Shown here one piece after another: positions 40,179-49,782 of a stretch of 64,000 bases of DNA; the first letter of the stretch is position 1, and each line of letters starts with the position of its first letter. The translations under genes and the position numbers were made by a program. The DNA comes from JBFWUW01 sp050247075 (GTDB taxonomy: Bacteria > Planctomycetota > Planctomycetia > Pirellulales > JBFWUW01), in NCBI GenBank assembly GCA_050247075.1, contig JBFWUW010000023.1:26124-90123 (forward strand). The letters run 5' to 3'. The notes below the pieces were generated by a model. It was not told the DNA's origin and made no database searches. It saw only the letters and a program-made list of their open reading frames with translations.

Positions 40179-43175
40179 ATGGGCCTTCACTCGCGAAATC
40201 ACGGCATCGGCAACGCAATCCTTACGGCGATCGCCATTTTTTTGCCGTCCACTAGCGGCGCGTTGGGGGAGGAAACTTCACCCAATGAGTTCGAGCGATC
40301 GATTGCTCCGCTGCTGGTTAAGCGCTGTCTGGGCTGCCATAGCGGCAGCGAGCGCCGCGGCGAGCTGGATCTATCGACCGCTGGCGGCTTGGCCCAAGGG
40401 GGCGACTCTGGGGCAGCTTTGATCGCTGGCAAACCGGGCCAAAGTTTGCTGCTGGAGCGCGTCGTGGAAGGGTCAATGCCGCCAAAGCCCCACGACCGGC
40501 TGACGGCCAAGGAAATCGCCGCATTGCAAGGGTGGATCGAGCGCGGGGCGGACTGGCCCCAGGATCGCGTGCTCAGCCCCTTCGAATACACCACGGAGCA
40601 GCGGGCTGGTTTTGACTGGTGGGCCTTTCAACCCGTCGTCCGGCCAGTGGTGCCCAGCGCCCCAGCCAGCCATGCCGATTGGCCTCGTGGCCCGATCGAC
40701 AATTTTGTGTTGGCAAAGCTGGTAGCGGCGGAAATGACTCCCGCGCCCGAGGCGGACAAGCGAACCTATCTCCGTCGGGCGACGTTGGATCTGCTGGGCT
40801 TGCCCCCCACGCTGGAAGAGATCGACACTTTCCTGGCCGACGAATCGGCGACTGCCTACGAACGGCTAATCGACCGGCTGCTGGCCTCGCCCAATTACGG
40901 CGAGCGCTGGGGCCGCCACTGGATGGATGTGGCCCGTTACGGCGAGAGTGACGGCTTTGAAAACGACAAACTGCGTCCCAACGCCTGGCGGTATCGGGAC
41001 TATGTTATCAACAGCCTGAACGACGATAAGCCTTACGACCAGTTTGTGCGCGAGCAAATGGCCGGCGACGTGCTGGAGCCAGTCACCCGCGACGGCATTG
41101 CGGCAACGGGCTTCTTGGTGGCCGGGCCTTGGGACGAAGTGCAAAACGTGGGGGCTAGCCAGACCGAACGAATGCGGACGCACGAGGAACAATTGGAGGA
41201 ACTGATTGCCACGGTCTCACAGACGTTCTTGGGTTTGACCGTCAATTGCAGCCGCTGCCACGATCACAAGTTCGATCCAATCGCCCAGACAGACTATTAC
41301 CGGCTGAAGGCCGTGTTTGACGGGGTCGATCATGGCAATCGCCCGCTGTTGACGCCCGCCGAACAACAAACGCACGAGCAACAAATCGCGCCGCTACGGG
41401 CCGCCGCGGCACAGTCCAAGCAGGCCTTGGAGGAGGTTCGCGGCAAGCTGGCCCCGGTAGCTCCGTTGTCCAAGACCGCTCCGGCGGCCAGCGTGCCGGG
41501 TAAGTTCGGCCAGGGGTTGGATGCGCGCCAGGATCATGCCGCAGCGGCATGGCGGGCCGAGTACCACCAGGCACCCTGGACGGTGGAGTGCTGGGCCCGG
41601 CTGGAAGGGAAACAGGCATTTAATATTCTGGTGGCGCACCAGCCCAAGGAATCGGCGGACCATTGGGAGCTTTATACTTACGCCGGCAGTGGCGAACTGA
41701 GCCTGTACATGCCCGGTTTCGCCCCGGCGGAGATTAAGTCGGGCGTCGATGTGACCGATGGACAATGGCATTACCTGGCGGCGCGCTTTGACGGACAAAA
41801 GGCGCAACTGCTGGTGGATGGGCGGCAAGTTAAGGAAGTAGCCGTGCAGCGGCAGCGCGAGGGCGGCCCCACCGGGCCGCTATACATTGGCGCCATTCCA
41901 CCGGGGATCGGCTGCCAAGGGGAGATCGACGAGGTCCGTATTTCCAGCGGATTGCGCGAGATCGGCCCGCCCCCCGGCGAGCCGTTCGCGGTCGATGAAC
42001 AGACGCTGGCGTTGTTCCACCTGGACCAGTACGTCGACGGCCTGCCGCGGAACGAAATCCCAGTTCCCAAAGCAGAACAGCCCGCCGGCACGGAGGCGCT
42101 GGATGAACTGAAACGGCAAGAAGTGGCATTGGCGGCTGAACTGAAACAACATGAGCAAGCCGTCGCCAAAATGGCCGCGCCGCAAACGTACAGTGGTGTC
42201 CGTCGGCAGCCACCCCCCACGGTGCTGTTCTTAAGGGGAGATATTGGCCAACCTGGGCCCACGGTCGTGGCGGCGGGGCTAAGTGCCATACAGCGGCCCG
42301 CCGCCGACTGGCAGTTGCCAACGGATGCGTCGGAGGCACAGCGTCGGCAGCGTTTTGCCGCTTGGGCCACCAGTCCCGATCATCCCCTCACGGCACGGGT
42401 GATGGTCAACCGCGTCTGGCAGCAGCACTTTGGCCAGGGGCTGGTGGAGATGCCCAGCGATTTTGGCTTCAACGGCGGGCAGCCATCACACCCAGAACTG
42501 TTGGACTGGCTGGCGAGCGAATTCGTGGCGGACGGCTGGAGCCTGAAGCGGCTGCATCGGCGGATCATGCTGTCGGCGGCTTATCGGCAATCGTCGCGGC
42601 ACGACGCTGGCGCGGCCGCCACGGACGCCGGCAACAAATGGCTCTGGCACTTTGCACCGCGGCGGATCGAAGCCGAGACCATTCGCGACTGCATGTTGGC
42701 CGCCAGCGGCGAACTGAACCGCGCGGTCGGCGGTGAAAGTTACCGGCCTTTCACCGTGACCTCCATCTTGACGCAGTTCTACCACCTGATCGACGACGGC
42801 CGGCCCGACTTCAATCGCCGCACAATCTACCGCATGTCGATCAATACCGGAAAAAGCCCGCTCTTGGATGCGTTAGATTGCCCCGCCCCATCCATCAGCA
42901 GCCCGCAGCGGCGATCGACCACCACGGCCACGCAGGCCCTAGCACTGATGAACGACTCATTCGTGCTGCGCCAAGCCGATCGCCTGGCCGAGCGCGTGCG
43001 GGCGTTGGCCGGCGAGAATGTACCCAATCAGATCAACACCGCCTATCGGCTGACGCTGGGCCGGCCGGCCACGCCCGAGGAGCTTTCCGCCACCGCCAAG
43101 CTAGCGGCCGAGCACGGCCTGCCGAGCGCCTGCTGGGTGCTGTTGAACACCAGCGAGTTTCTGTATCTGCGGTGA
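40179..43175 (+). CDS. PSD1-type cytochrome c / DUF1549 / LamG-like / DUF1553 protein
   Basis: This is a 998-residue exported protein. The N-terminus carries a signal-like segment, then a planctomycete cytochrome C domain with a heme-binding CLGCHSG. DUF1549 lies at about 190-390: NFVLAKLVAAEMTPAPEADKRTYLRRATLDLLGLPPT, with a second CxxCH, CSRCHDHKFDPI. A LamG-like domain of about 170 residues is inserted (WTVECWARLE then DGQWHYLAARFDGQKAQLLVDG). DUF1553 is C-terminal: HPLTARVMVNRVWQQHFGQGLVEMPSDFG and TTTATQALALMNDSFVL. The family is electron-carrier-like and usually paired with DUF1501; no DUF1501 gene follows here. ATG 40179 is chosen over an open frame from 40077 that runs through a repeat. 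Confidence 0.9.
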   Translation: MGLHSRNHGIGNAILTAIAIFLPSTSGALGEETSPNEFERSIAPLLVKRCLGCHSGSERRGELDLSTAGGLAQGGDSGAALIAGKPGQSLLLERVVEGSMPPKPHDRLTAKEIAALQGWIERGADWPQDRVLSPFEYTTEQRAGFDWWAFQPVVRPVVPSAPASHADWPRGPIDNFVLAKLVAAEMTPAPEADKRTYLRRATLDLLGLPPTLEEIDTFLADESATAYERLIDRLLASPNYGERWGRHWMDVARYGESDGFENDKLRPNAWRYRDYVINSLNDDKPYDQFVREQMAGDVLEPVTRDGIAATGFLVAGPWDEVQNVGASQTERMRTHEEQLEELIATVSQTFLGLTVNCSRCHDHKFDPIAQTDYYRLKAVFDGVDHGNRPLLTPAEQQTHEQQIAPLRAAAAQSKQALEEVRGKLAPVAPLSKTAPAASVPGKFGQGLDARQDHAAAAWRAEYHQAPWTVECWARLEGKQAFNILVAHQPKESADHWELYTYAGSGELSLYMPGFAPAEIKSGVDVTDGQWHYLAARFDGQKAQLLVDGRQVKEVAVQRQREGGPTGPLYIGAIPPGIGCQGEIDEVRISSGLREIGPPPGEPFAVDEQTLALFHLDQYVDGLPRNEIPVPKAEQPAGTEALDELKRQEVALAAELKQHEQAVAKMAAPQTYSGVRRQPPPTVLFLRGDIGQPGPTVVAAGLSAIQRPAADWQLPTDASEAQRRQRFAAWATSPDHPLTARVMVNRVWQQHFGQGLVEMPSDFGFNGGQPSHPELLDWLASEFVADGWSLKRLHRRIMLSAAYRQSSRHDAGAAATDAGNKWLWHFAPRRIEAETIRDCMLAASGELNRAVGGESYRPFTVTSILTQFYHLIDDGRPDFNRRTIYRMSINTGKSPLLDALDCPAPSISSPQRRSTTTATQALALMNDSFVLRQADRLAERVRALAGENVPNQINTAYRLTLGRPATPEELSATAKLAAEHGLPSACWVLLNTSEFLYLR

Positions 43176-43196
43176 ACATGCTATCATCGCCGGCCT

Positions 43197-45113
43197 ATGT
43201 GCGGCATTGCTGGCGCGATCTGGATGCAAGATGCGGCACCGCTGGAGCGCGAGACGCTCGAGCGGATGACTGATGTGCTGCGCCATCGCGGACCCGACGA
43301 CGCCGGGCACTACACCAGCGAAGTCCGCGTGGGACAGGCGCACCAGGCCACCCCGGGGGTGGCGCTCGGTTTTCGGCGGCTGTCGATCATCGACCTGGCG
43401 GGCGGGCACCAGCCCCTCTCCAACGAGGATGATTCAATCTGGATCGTCTTCAATGGCGAGGTTTACAACTTTGTCGAATTGCGGCGGCGGCTAGAGGGGG
43501 CGGGCCATGTCTTTCGCACCAACTCCGACACCGAAACGATCGTCCATCTTTACGAAGACGAAGGCCCGGAGTGCTTTAGCCATTTGCGGGGCATGTTTGC
43601 CGTCGCCATTTGGGACTCCAACAAGCGGCAGCTTGTGCTGGGGCGCGACCGGCTGGGTAAAAAGCCGTTGGTCTACCGGGTCGAGCAAGGCCGGTTGCTG
43701 TTTGCCAGTGAGTTAAAAGCCCTGCTGCAAGTGCCCGGCGTGCCGCGCGATATCGACCCGGCCGCGCTAGATGAGTATCTCACGTACCAGTACGTGCCGC
43801 ATCCTAACACTATCTTCCGCGGCATTCGCAAGCTTCCGCCCGCCTCGTATGCCGTCTTCCGCGATGGGCAGTTGACTGTCGGCCGCTATTGGCAGCCCGA
43901 TTTTGCCGCCCAGATCGAGCGGCCCCATGCCGACTATCTCAACGAACTGCGCGAAACGCTGACCGAAAGCGTGCGATTGCGGCTACAGGCCGATGTTCCC
44001 CTGGGGGCGTTTCTGTCGGGCGGTGTCGATTCGTCGATCATCGTGGCCTTGATGAAACAGCTTACGAAGCAGCCCGTGAAGACCTTTTCAATTGGCTTTC
44101 CGGTGGCGGCTTACGACGAGACCTCGTTCGCCCGCGAGGTGGCCGGGCATTTGGGGACCGAACATCAAGAGTTCCGCGTCGAGCCCAGCGGCGTGGAGAT
44201 TCTGCCCAAACTAGTCTGGCATTACGATGAGCCGTTCGCCGATAGCTCAGCCATTCCCACCTGGTATGTCTCGGAATTGACTCGGAGGCATGTCACCGTG
44301 GCGCTGACGGGCGACGGCGGCGACGAACTATTCGCGGGTTATCCGCGCTATCGGGCGGCTCACCTTGGCAGCACCTTCGACAAACTGCCGGCGGCCATGC
44401 GACGGATGATTGCCAGCCCGTTGTGGCAGAAAGTGCCAGGAGGTAGCCGGCAGCGTTCGTTGGTTCGCAAGTTCAAACGGCTGACGGAATCGCTGGCCTT
44501 GCCACCCGTACGCCGTTACTTAGAGTGGATCGCCATCTTTGGCGAGGCCCGCCGCGCAGCCCTTTACCGTGACGATTTTCTGGCCCAACTGCCCGATTGC
44601 GACCCCTTGGGTTTCTTAACGCAAGCCTTCACCCGTTTGCGCGGCCGCGACCCTGTGACGACGGCCAGCCTGGCCGATCTTGTGACCTACCTGCCGTGCG
44701 ACTTGATGACCAAGGTCGATATCGCCTCGATGGCCCACTCGCTGGAGTGCCGGGCACCTTTCTTGGATCACCATGTGGTGGAGTTAGCGGCAGCCATGCC
44801 TGTGGCGCTTAAGTATCGTCGTGGCCGCGGCAAGCGAATTCTTCGCGAGTTGTTCGGGCCGATGTTGCCCAAGCGGGTCTTTCGCCGGCCCAAGATGGGC
44901 TTTGGCGTGCCGCTGGCCGACTGGTTTCGCGGGCCGCTCAAGGCTTACGCCAGCGAAGTCTTGCTCGACCCGCAAACTTTGGCCAGGGGCTACTTCCGGC
45001 CGGCGGCGGTGCAGGCCTTGTTCGACGAGCATCAATCGCGCCAATTCGACCATAGCCACCGCCTGTGGGCGCTGTTGTTCTTTGAGTTGTGGGCACGTGA
45101 GTGGGCAGGGTAG
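43197..45113 (+). CDS. asnB: Asparagine synthase (glutamine-hydrolyzing)
   Basis: This is a 638-residue class II amidotransferase. Cys2 (MCGIAGAIW) is the nucleophile after removal of Met1. The glutaminase domain has RHRGPDDAG and FNGEVYNF. The synthetase domain has the PP-loop FLSGGVDSSIIVALM and TGDGGDELFAGYPRY. It converts aspartate and glutamine to asparagine with ATP. Similar proteins act in exopolysaccharide or exosortase-linked clusters, and the downstream FAD oxidase hints at a secondary role. It begins 21 bases after the PSD1-type gene. Confidence 0.92.
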   Translation: MCGIAGAIWMQDAAPLERETLERMTDVLRHRGPDDAGHYTSEVRVGQAHQATPGVALGFRRLSIIDLAGGHQPLSNEDDSIWIVFNGEVYNFVELRRRLEGAGHVFRTNSDTETIVHLYEDEGPECFSHLRGMFAVAIWDSNKRQLVLGRDRLGKKPLVYRVEQGRLLFASELKALLQVPGVPRDIDPAALDEYLTYQYVPHPNTIFRGIRKLPPASYAVFRDGQLTVGRYWQPDFAAQIERPHADYLNELRETLTESVRLRLQADVPLGAFLSGGVDSSIIVALMKQLTKQPVKTFSIGFPVAAYDETSFAREVAGHLGTEHQEFRVEPSGVEILPKLVWHYDEPFADSSAIPTWYVSELTRRHVTVALTGDGGDELFAGYPRYRAAHLGSTFDKLPAAMRRMIASPLWQKVPGGSRQRSLVRKFKRLTESLALPPVRRYLEWIAIFGEARRAALYRDDFLAQLPDCDPLGFLTQAFTRLRGRDPVTTASLADLVTYLPCDLMTKVDIASMAHSLECRAPFLDHHVVELAAAMPVALKYRRGRGKRILRELFGPMLPKRVFRRPKMGFGVPLADWFRGPLKAYASEVLLDPQTLARGYFRPAAVQALFDEHQSRQFDHSHRLWALLFFELWAREWAG

Positions 45114-45171
45114 ATTGTTACCAGTTGACGTCGCTGGTCCGGTTGGCAATCTGGATACGAGAGTTCTGTCG

Positions 45172-46380
45172 ATGGATCTGCGTTCGGGGGTATCGGTTTG
45201 GCAGGGAACCGCCGGCATGCCGCTTGATTCGGACATTTCCCTTCGCCTCGATAACGAGATCAAGTGCGAAGTGGCCATTGTGGGCGGAGGGGTGTCGGGC
45301 GCGTTGGCAGCCTACTTTCTGTTGCGGGAAGGGGTCGATGCCATCTTGCTGGACAAGGACCGCGTGGGTGCCGGCAGCACGGCGGCTAGCACCGGGCTGT
45401 TGCAGTACGAAGTCGATACGCCGCTCCATGAGTTGATCGGTAAAGTCGGCCAGGCTTCCGCCGTGCGAAGCTACCAGCTTGGCCTGGGCGCGATCGACAC
45501 GATTGAGCAAACGCTTGAGGAACTGGGTGACGATTGCGGGTTTAGTCGCCAGCCAAGCCTGTATCTGGCCAGTTCACTCGCCGATTTGCCCGGCCTGATT
45601 GCCGAGTACGAGTGCCGCAGGACGTTCGGGTTTGATGTGCAATTGCTGTCGGCCGCGGAAATTGCCAGCATGTCGACATTCTCGGCCGCTGGGGCCATTC
45701 GCTCTACGGGTGATGCTCAAATCAATCCCTTGCAGTTCACGCAAGCCCTTATCAAAGCGGCGGAACAACGCGGGCTGAGAGTCTTCCGCGAGACCCAGGT
45801 CAGGCAAATAATTCCCGACGAGCTAGGAGTGACGTTGGCCACCGATCGTGCGAGAGTAACCGCCAGGCGCGCGGTGATTGCCACCGGTTATGCCGCGCAT
45901 CAACACCTTCGGCAAGACATCGGCACGCTGCATAGCACCTTTGCCGCGGCCAGTTCGCCGCTAGCCTGCTTCGATGGGTGGCCCGACCAATGCCTGCTGT
46001 GGGAAACGGCCCGGCCTTATTTTTACCTTCGCACGACGCCCGATGGACGGGCAATTCTGGGGGGCGAGGATACCGACTGTGCCACGGACCATCAGCGCGA
46101 CCAGCTTGTTGCCGAAAAGCTGCACTTGTTGCAAAAACGCTTCACGACGATGTTTCCCCGCATCCCGATCGAACTGGAATACGCCTGGGCGGGGACGTTC
46201 GCAGAAACGAAGGATGGCTTGCCATACATCGGCGAGACGCCGGAGTTTCCCCATGCCTATTTCGCGCTGGGTTATGGAGGCAATGGCATTACCTTTAGCG
46301 TCTTGGCCGCGCGGATCATTGCGGATCTGTTCGTCCGCCGGCAAAATGAAAATGCGACGATATTTCGCTTCGATCGGTAA
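45172..46380 (+). CDS. FAD-dependent oxidoreductase (DAO family)
   Basis: This is a 402-residue flavoprotein with the Rossmann motif VAIVGGGVSGALAAYFLL at about 36-53. The DAO layout continues with LLDKDRVGAGSTAAST, RAVIATGY, and a C-terminal GLPYIGETPEFPHAYFALGYGGNG. This resembles glycine/D-amino-acid or sarcosine oxidases (and YgaF-like enzymes). ATG 45172 is used; the open frame continues upstream into asnB but has no homology there. It follows asnB by 58 bases and could be cotranscribed. The amine or hydroxy-acid substrate is unknown. Confidence 0.88.
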   Translation: MDLRSGVSVWQGTAGMPLDSDISLRLDNEIKCEVAIVGGGVSGALAAYFLLREGVDAILLDKDRVGAGSTAASTGLLQYEVDTPLHELIGKVGQASAVRSYQLGLGAIDTIEQTLEELGDDCGFSRQPSLYLASSLADLPGLIAEYECRRTFGFDVQLLSAAEIASMSTFSAAGAIRSTGDAQINPLQFTQALIKAAEQRGLRVFRETQVRQIIPDELGVTLATDRARVTARRAVIATGYAAHQHLRQDIGTLHSTFAAASSPLACFDGWPDQCLLWETARPYFYLRTTPDGRAILGGEDTDCATDHQRDQLVAEKLHLLQKRFTTMFPRIPIELEYAWAGTFAETKDGLPYIGETPEFPHAYFALGYGGNGITFSVLAARIIADLFVRRQNENATIFRFDR

Positions 46381-46472
46381 CCGTGAAAAGTCCGCGGCAC
46401 CATTTTTGCATCCCCCTCTTGTTCCGTTATTAGCAACTCTCGCATCCAGTTTTGCTTCGATAGGTCGGTGTC

Positions 46473-47027
46473 ATGGCAACCAATAAGATTGTCGAGCGGC
46501 CAGGTAGCCCGTGGGCGTTGTGGTTTGGATGGGCCGTGCTGGGGGGCATCGTGGGTGTCTCCTCGGCGATTATTTACAACCGTGTCATGTCGCCTTCTCT
46601 GCCGGTCGCGCATGTGGTTCACAAGCCCGTTAGTGACGTGTCTGTGACGGAGAATCGGTTCGACCGTGTAGACGCGGCCCTGTTGGGCTGGTGGGAAACC
46701 TTGGAAGCCAGCCAGCCGACGGAAAGTTTTACCGTCGAGTACCAGGAGGACGGCACGTTCGTGGCGCGGCCCGTTCTGCTCTCGGGTGAAGCCACGTTCC
46801 TGGGGCAGCCGCTCCCCTTGGCTGGCTTGACCGGCCATTTCACTTCCAGGCGGGTGGGGAATGGTCTCAAGATTCAGCACCATTTGAATGCCGGTGACTC
46901 CAGCTTGCCGGTCGCATTCGTGGCCACGTATGGCCGCACGGCCTCGTTTCGTGTGTCGGGCAAGCCATTGGATGCCTGGATCCGTCTGGGCCGTATCGAC
47001 GAAGCCCCGCTGAGCGATACGTACTAG
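46473..47027 (+). CDS. Hypothetical membrane-anchored protein
   Basis: This is a 184-residue protein with one transmembrane helix (WFGWAVLGGIVGVSSAIIYNRVM, about 17-39) and a beta-rich outer domain (SFTVEYQEDGTFVARPVLLSG, LPVAFVATYGRTASFRV). No family is recognised. GATAGGTCGGTGTC precedes the ATG. It sits downstream of the FAD oxidase by 92 bases. Confidence 0.65.
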   Translation: MATNKIVERPGSPWALWFGWAVLGGIVGVSSAIIYNRVMSPSLPVAHVVHKPVSDVSVTENRFDRVDAALLGWWETLEASQPTESFTVEYQEDGTFVARPVLLSGEATFLGQPLPLAGLTGHFTSRRVGNGLKIQHHLNAGDSSLPVAFVATYGRTASFRVSGKPLDAWIRLGRIDEAPLSDTY

Positions 47028-47184
47028 TCGCCGGCATTACGCGGTAGGTTCCGCAAAGGCCCAACGGAAAGGGCGGTCGTGGCTGGCCGCCATCTGGCCA
47101 TGCCGCATTCCGACCCTGTAGATATTTGAAGATTATGCATTGCCAGCGAGTTGAATGCGCACCGGCAATTAGACGAGGCTTGGT

Positions 47185-47307
47185 GAGAACCACGAATCTA
47201 ACGAATGAATCTCCTGAGTGGAAACTCGCTTGAGGAAAAGGGGGCGGGCAGCGACTAGAAGAACTCGTACCGTAGGATCCTTATTCGTTTGATTCGTGGT
47301 TCTTCTC
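47185..47307. mobile_element. Inverted-repeat element, AACCACGAATC ends (copy 1)
   Basis: This 123-base element has left end GAGAACCACGAATC then TAACGAATGAA. The right end, TTATTCGTTTGATTC then GTGGTTCTTCTC, is its inverted match (about 25 bases). The inner part shares GGGCGGGCAGCGACTAGAAG with the copy at 48437. It has no ORF. The surrounding gap (47028-47585) holds a degraded GGAGACGCCTCC repeat near 47420 and otherwise nothing gene-like. Confidence 0.75.
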
Positions 47308-47585
47308 TTGGCGGGGCAGGACGATCCCGCCGTTCTCGGCCGCAATGGGCAATCCGGCCTGTGTATACGGCGTTTTTGGCGATCTCGGCCCTTCAAGATG
47401 AAAAGCCGATTGTCGCCGTCGGAGACGCCTCCTACAGCCAAGTGCCTCCCACGGCAATGAGTTGACCCGCTTTTGTTGGATTATCTTCAAATGTCTGCCA
47501 ACCCTGGCTGTCGATTGACAGCCGGCGGCGTGCTGTTGTAATGGGGCGGACTCTTGGAATCTCCCTCTTGATGGAGCAGAGCAAC

Positions 47586-48395
47586 ATGGCCGGCACAGAG
47601 CAGCAAGCAAACGGTCTGGAGAACGCGGGTCCGCTCTCCATCTTGGCTATCCACGCGCATCCCGATGATATGGAGTTTCAATGTGCCGGCACGTTGGCCT
47701 TGCTGGCCGCCGCAGGCCACCAGATTCATATCGTGACGATGACACCGGGCGACTGTGGCAGCAAGCTCTTGCCACCCGATGAAATCGCCGCCATTCGCCG
47801 GGCGGAGGGCAAGGCTGCCGCCGACGTGATTGGTGCCTCTTACGATTGCCTGGAGTTTCGCGATTTAAGCATTGTGATCGACAATGACTCCAAGCGCCGC
47901 GTGACCGAGTGCATTCGGCGGCTGCGGCCGCGCGTGGTGATGACCGCTCCCCCCGTCGATTACATGGACGACCATGAAGCCACCAGCCGCCTCGTTCGCG
48001 ATGGCTGCTTCAACGCTGGCTGCCCCAACTACGCCACGCGGCAGTGGGAACCGGCCGGCCCGATCGACTGGATTCCGCACCTGTACTACGTCGATCCGCT
48101 TGAGGGAATGGACTTGTGGGCAAAACCGATCGAACCCCATTTTTACGTCGATGTCTCGACAAAGTTTGAGACCAAGCGGGCCATGTTGGCTTGCCATGAC
48201 AGCCAGCGGGAGTGGCTGCGCGCTCAACATGGCGTCGATGAATACTTGGAAAGCCAGCGCCGTTGGGGGCAACAACGAGGCAGCCAGATCAAAGTTGCCT
48301 TCGCGGAAGCCTTCCGGCAACATCGGGGGCATCCCTACCCGCACGACAATTTGCTGGCCAGCCTGCTGAAATCCCTGGTGGTGGAAGCGGGCTGA
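47586..48395 (+). CDS. PIG-L family deacetylase
   Basis: This is a 269-residue zinc-dependent N-acetyl-sugar deacetylase. The metal motif AHPDDMEFQCAG is at the start (residues about 23-34), and the third ligand region is PPVDYMDDHEATSRLVRDG. It matches the LmbE/BshB/MshB type that deacetylates GlcNAc-linked compounds in the cytoplasm. ATG 47586 has GGAG 9 bases upstream; in-frame ATGs at 47541 and 47571 give longer versions. The gene is bracketed by two inverted-repeat elements (47185-47307 and 48437-48575), as if it were a cassette. Confidence 0.9.
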   Translation: MAGTEQQANGLENAGPLSILAIHAHPDDMEFQCAGTLALLAAAGHQIHIVTMTPGDCGSKLLPPDEIAAIRRAEGKAAADVIGASYDCLEFRDLSIVIDNDSKRRVTECIRRLRPRVVMTAPPVDYMDDHEATSRLVRDGCFNAGCPNYATRQWEPAGPIDWIPHLYYVDPLEGMDLWAKPIEPHFYVDVSTKFETKRAMLACHDSQREWLRAQHGVDEYLESQRRWGQQRGSQIKVAFAEAFRQHRGHPYPHDNLLASLLKSLVVEAG

Positions 48396-48436
48396 GGCGG
48401 CTACACGTTGCAGGCCCACCCGTAGCCAGCCATTGT

Positions 48437-48575
48437 GAGAACCACGAATCGAACGAATCGAACGAATGAATTTTTCGCATGGAGTCTTGCCCACGTAGGA
48501 AGAGGCGGACCGCGACCTGGAAAGAATCTTTCGGCGAATTCTTATTCGTTCGATTCGTTCGATTCGTGGTTCATC
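48437..48575. mobile_element. Inverted-repeat element, AACCACGAATC ends (copy 2)
   Basis: This element is about 139 bases. The left end GAGAACCACGAATC is followed by two further CGAACGAAT repeats. The right end mirrors it (TTATTCGTTCGATTC then GTTCGATTCGTGGTTC). It is longer than copy 1 because of extra CGAATCGAA units in each arm. It lies right after the deacetylase gene and before the convergent lipoprotein gene. Confidence 0.75.
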
Positions 48576-48603
48576 TTTTCGTCGCGACAATTGAGGCTCA
48601 ATG

Positions 48604-49221
48604 CTATCGCAAATTGACCGTGGCCGAGATTGGATTCGGCCGATTGTTCGAGACAACTTCGGCTAGATAACATTGAAACGGACCATGTTCGGGCCGAAGC
48701 GTCAGAAAGAATTCCTGCAGCGTGCCGCTCTCTTCCAACGGCACCTGCACCGAAACCGGCTCGCCCTTGGCGGGGACGATAACCCAGGAATAACGCCCAT
48801 TCGTGGCTGGCCCGCCTTGCGCAAACTGGTAATCAACACTGAAACCCATCGCCGTTCCCGATGGCAAGGTTTGCGCCAATGCCACGCCCGACGAAAGCGT
48901 GACTTTGACCGTGGCGGACGACCCCGCTGCGCTGGGCGAGTTCGCGGTGGATGGCGGGACCGCCAACGGAGCTGGCCCTGGGGGTTGTGCTAATTCGGCG
49001 TTGGGCACGACGTCCTGTTCCGCGGGGACCGGTGCGGGCGAGTCAGGCAGCGCACCATTGGCTGGGGCCTCCGCGACTGCGTCTGTCTCCGCGGCAGATG
49101 GCTGGTCGGGGGCGGGTTTGATCCCAAGCGACTTTTTATACGACGACTGCAACTGGTCGCAACCGGCCAACAATAGCAGGCAGGCTAGCCCGCATGACAC
49201 GCATGGCCAAGATCGAAACAT
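48604..49221 (-). CDS. Putative lipoprotein
   Basis: This is a 205-residue protein with a lipoprotein signal: basic-hydrophobic start and lipobox LAGC with Cys at residue 21. A Pro/Ala-rich linker follows, then a beta domain with VTLSSGVALAQTLPSGTAMGFSVDYQF and GRYSWVIVPAKGE. It is probably anchored to a membrane. ATG 49221 is the chosen start. No family is recognised. Confidence 0.75.
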   Translation of the reverse strand: MFRSWPCVSCGLACLLLLAGCDQLQSSYKKSLGIKPAPDQPSAAETDAVAEAPANGALPDSPAPVPAEQDVVPNAELAQPPGPAPLAVPPSTANSPSAAGSSATVKVTLSSGVALAQTLPSGTAMGFSVDYQFAQGGPATNGRYSWVIVPAKGEPVSVQVPLEESGTLQEFFLTLRPEHGPFQCYLAEVVSNNRPNPISATVNLR

Positions 49222-49314
49222 GGCAAAGCTCTCCGGCAAGAGTCTCGGCTGGAATTTGGCGATTGGCGATCAACCGCTGCACCGCATCCAACCTTTACGC
49301 TATCATTGAACCTG

Positions 49315-49782
49315 ATGAACAAGGCCTTTGTCAAAGAACCCGATCCCACGGTGGGCGGAAACTGTCCGCGTTGCGGCTCGGCGGGGGTGGCGGTGGGCGC
49401 AACCACGCTCGACGCCTTCTTGAATGCCGAGGCCCGGCGGAATCTTTCAGAGGTAGGCTGGTTTTGTCCCTTCCCCCGCTGTGAAGCCGCCTACTTCGAC
49501 TCATTTGAACGGGTGGCCGAAGTTGACGCGTTGCTTCGCCCGGCCTATCCCAAAACGCTCGGTGCCCCCCTCTGCGGCTGTTTCGGCTTGACCGCCGAAG
49601 AGATCGAACAAGATGTCCACGATCCGGTCCCCATCCGCTGCCGCGAGTTGTTGGCCAAAGCCAAAAGCGATCAGGCCCGCTGTTCCGTCATGTCCCCCAC
49701 CGGCCAATCGTGTGTCGGTGAAGTCCAGAAGTACTTTCTGAAGTACCGCCAAGAGATTCAGTCTCGCCAACGGAATGAATAA
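49315..49782 (+). CDS. CopZ-like iron-sulfur/zinc metallochaperone
   Basis: The 155-residue protein resembles the N-terminal part of archaeal-type CopZ. A zinc ribbon is formed by NCPRCGS and WFCPFPRCEAAYF, followed by LCGCFGLTAEEI, the BFD-like [2Fe-2S] motif. Further Cys residues occur at IRCREL, ARCSV and SCVGEV. It lacks a C-terminal heavy-metal-associated domain, so it is a stand-alone chaperone domain. It probably carries copper or a [2Fe-2S] cluster in the cytoplasm. Its stop overlaps the ATG of the methyltransferase gene (TAATG). Confidence 0.75.
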   Translation: MNKAFVKEPDPTVGGNCPRCGSAGVAVGATTLDAFLNAEARRNLSEVGWFCPFPRCEAAYFDSFERVAEVDALLRPAYPKTLGAPLCGCFGLTAEEIEQDVHDPVPIRCRELLAKAKSDQARCSVMSPTGQSCVGEVQKYFLKYRQEIQSRQRNE

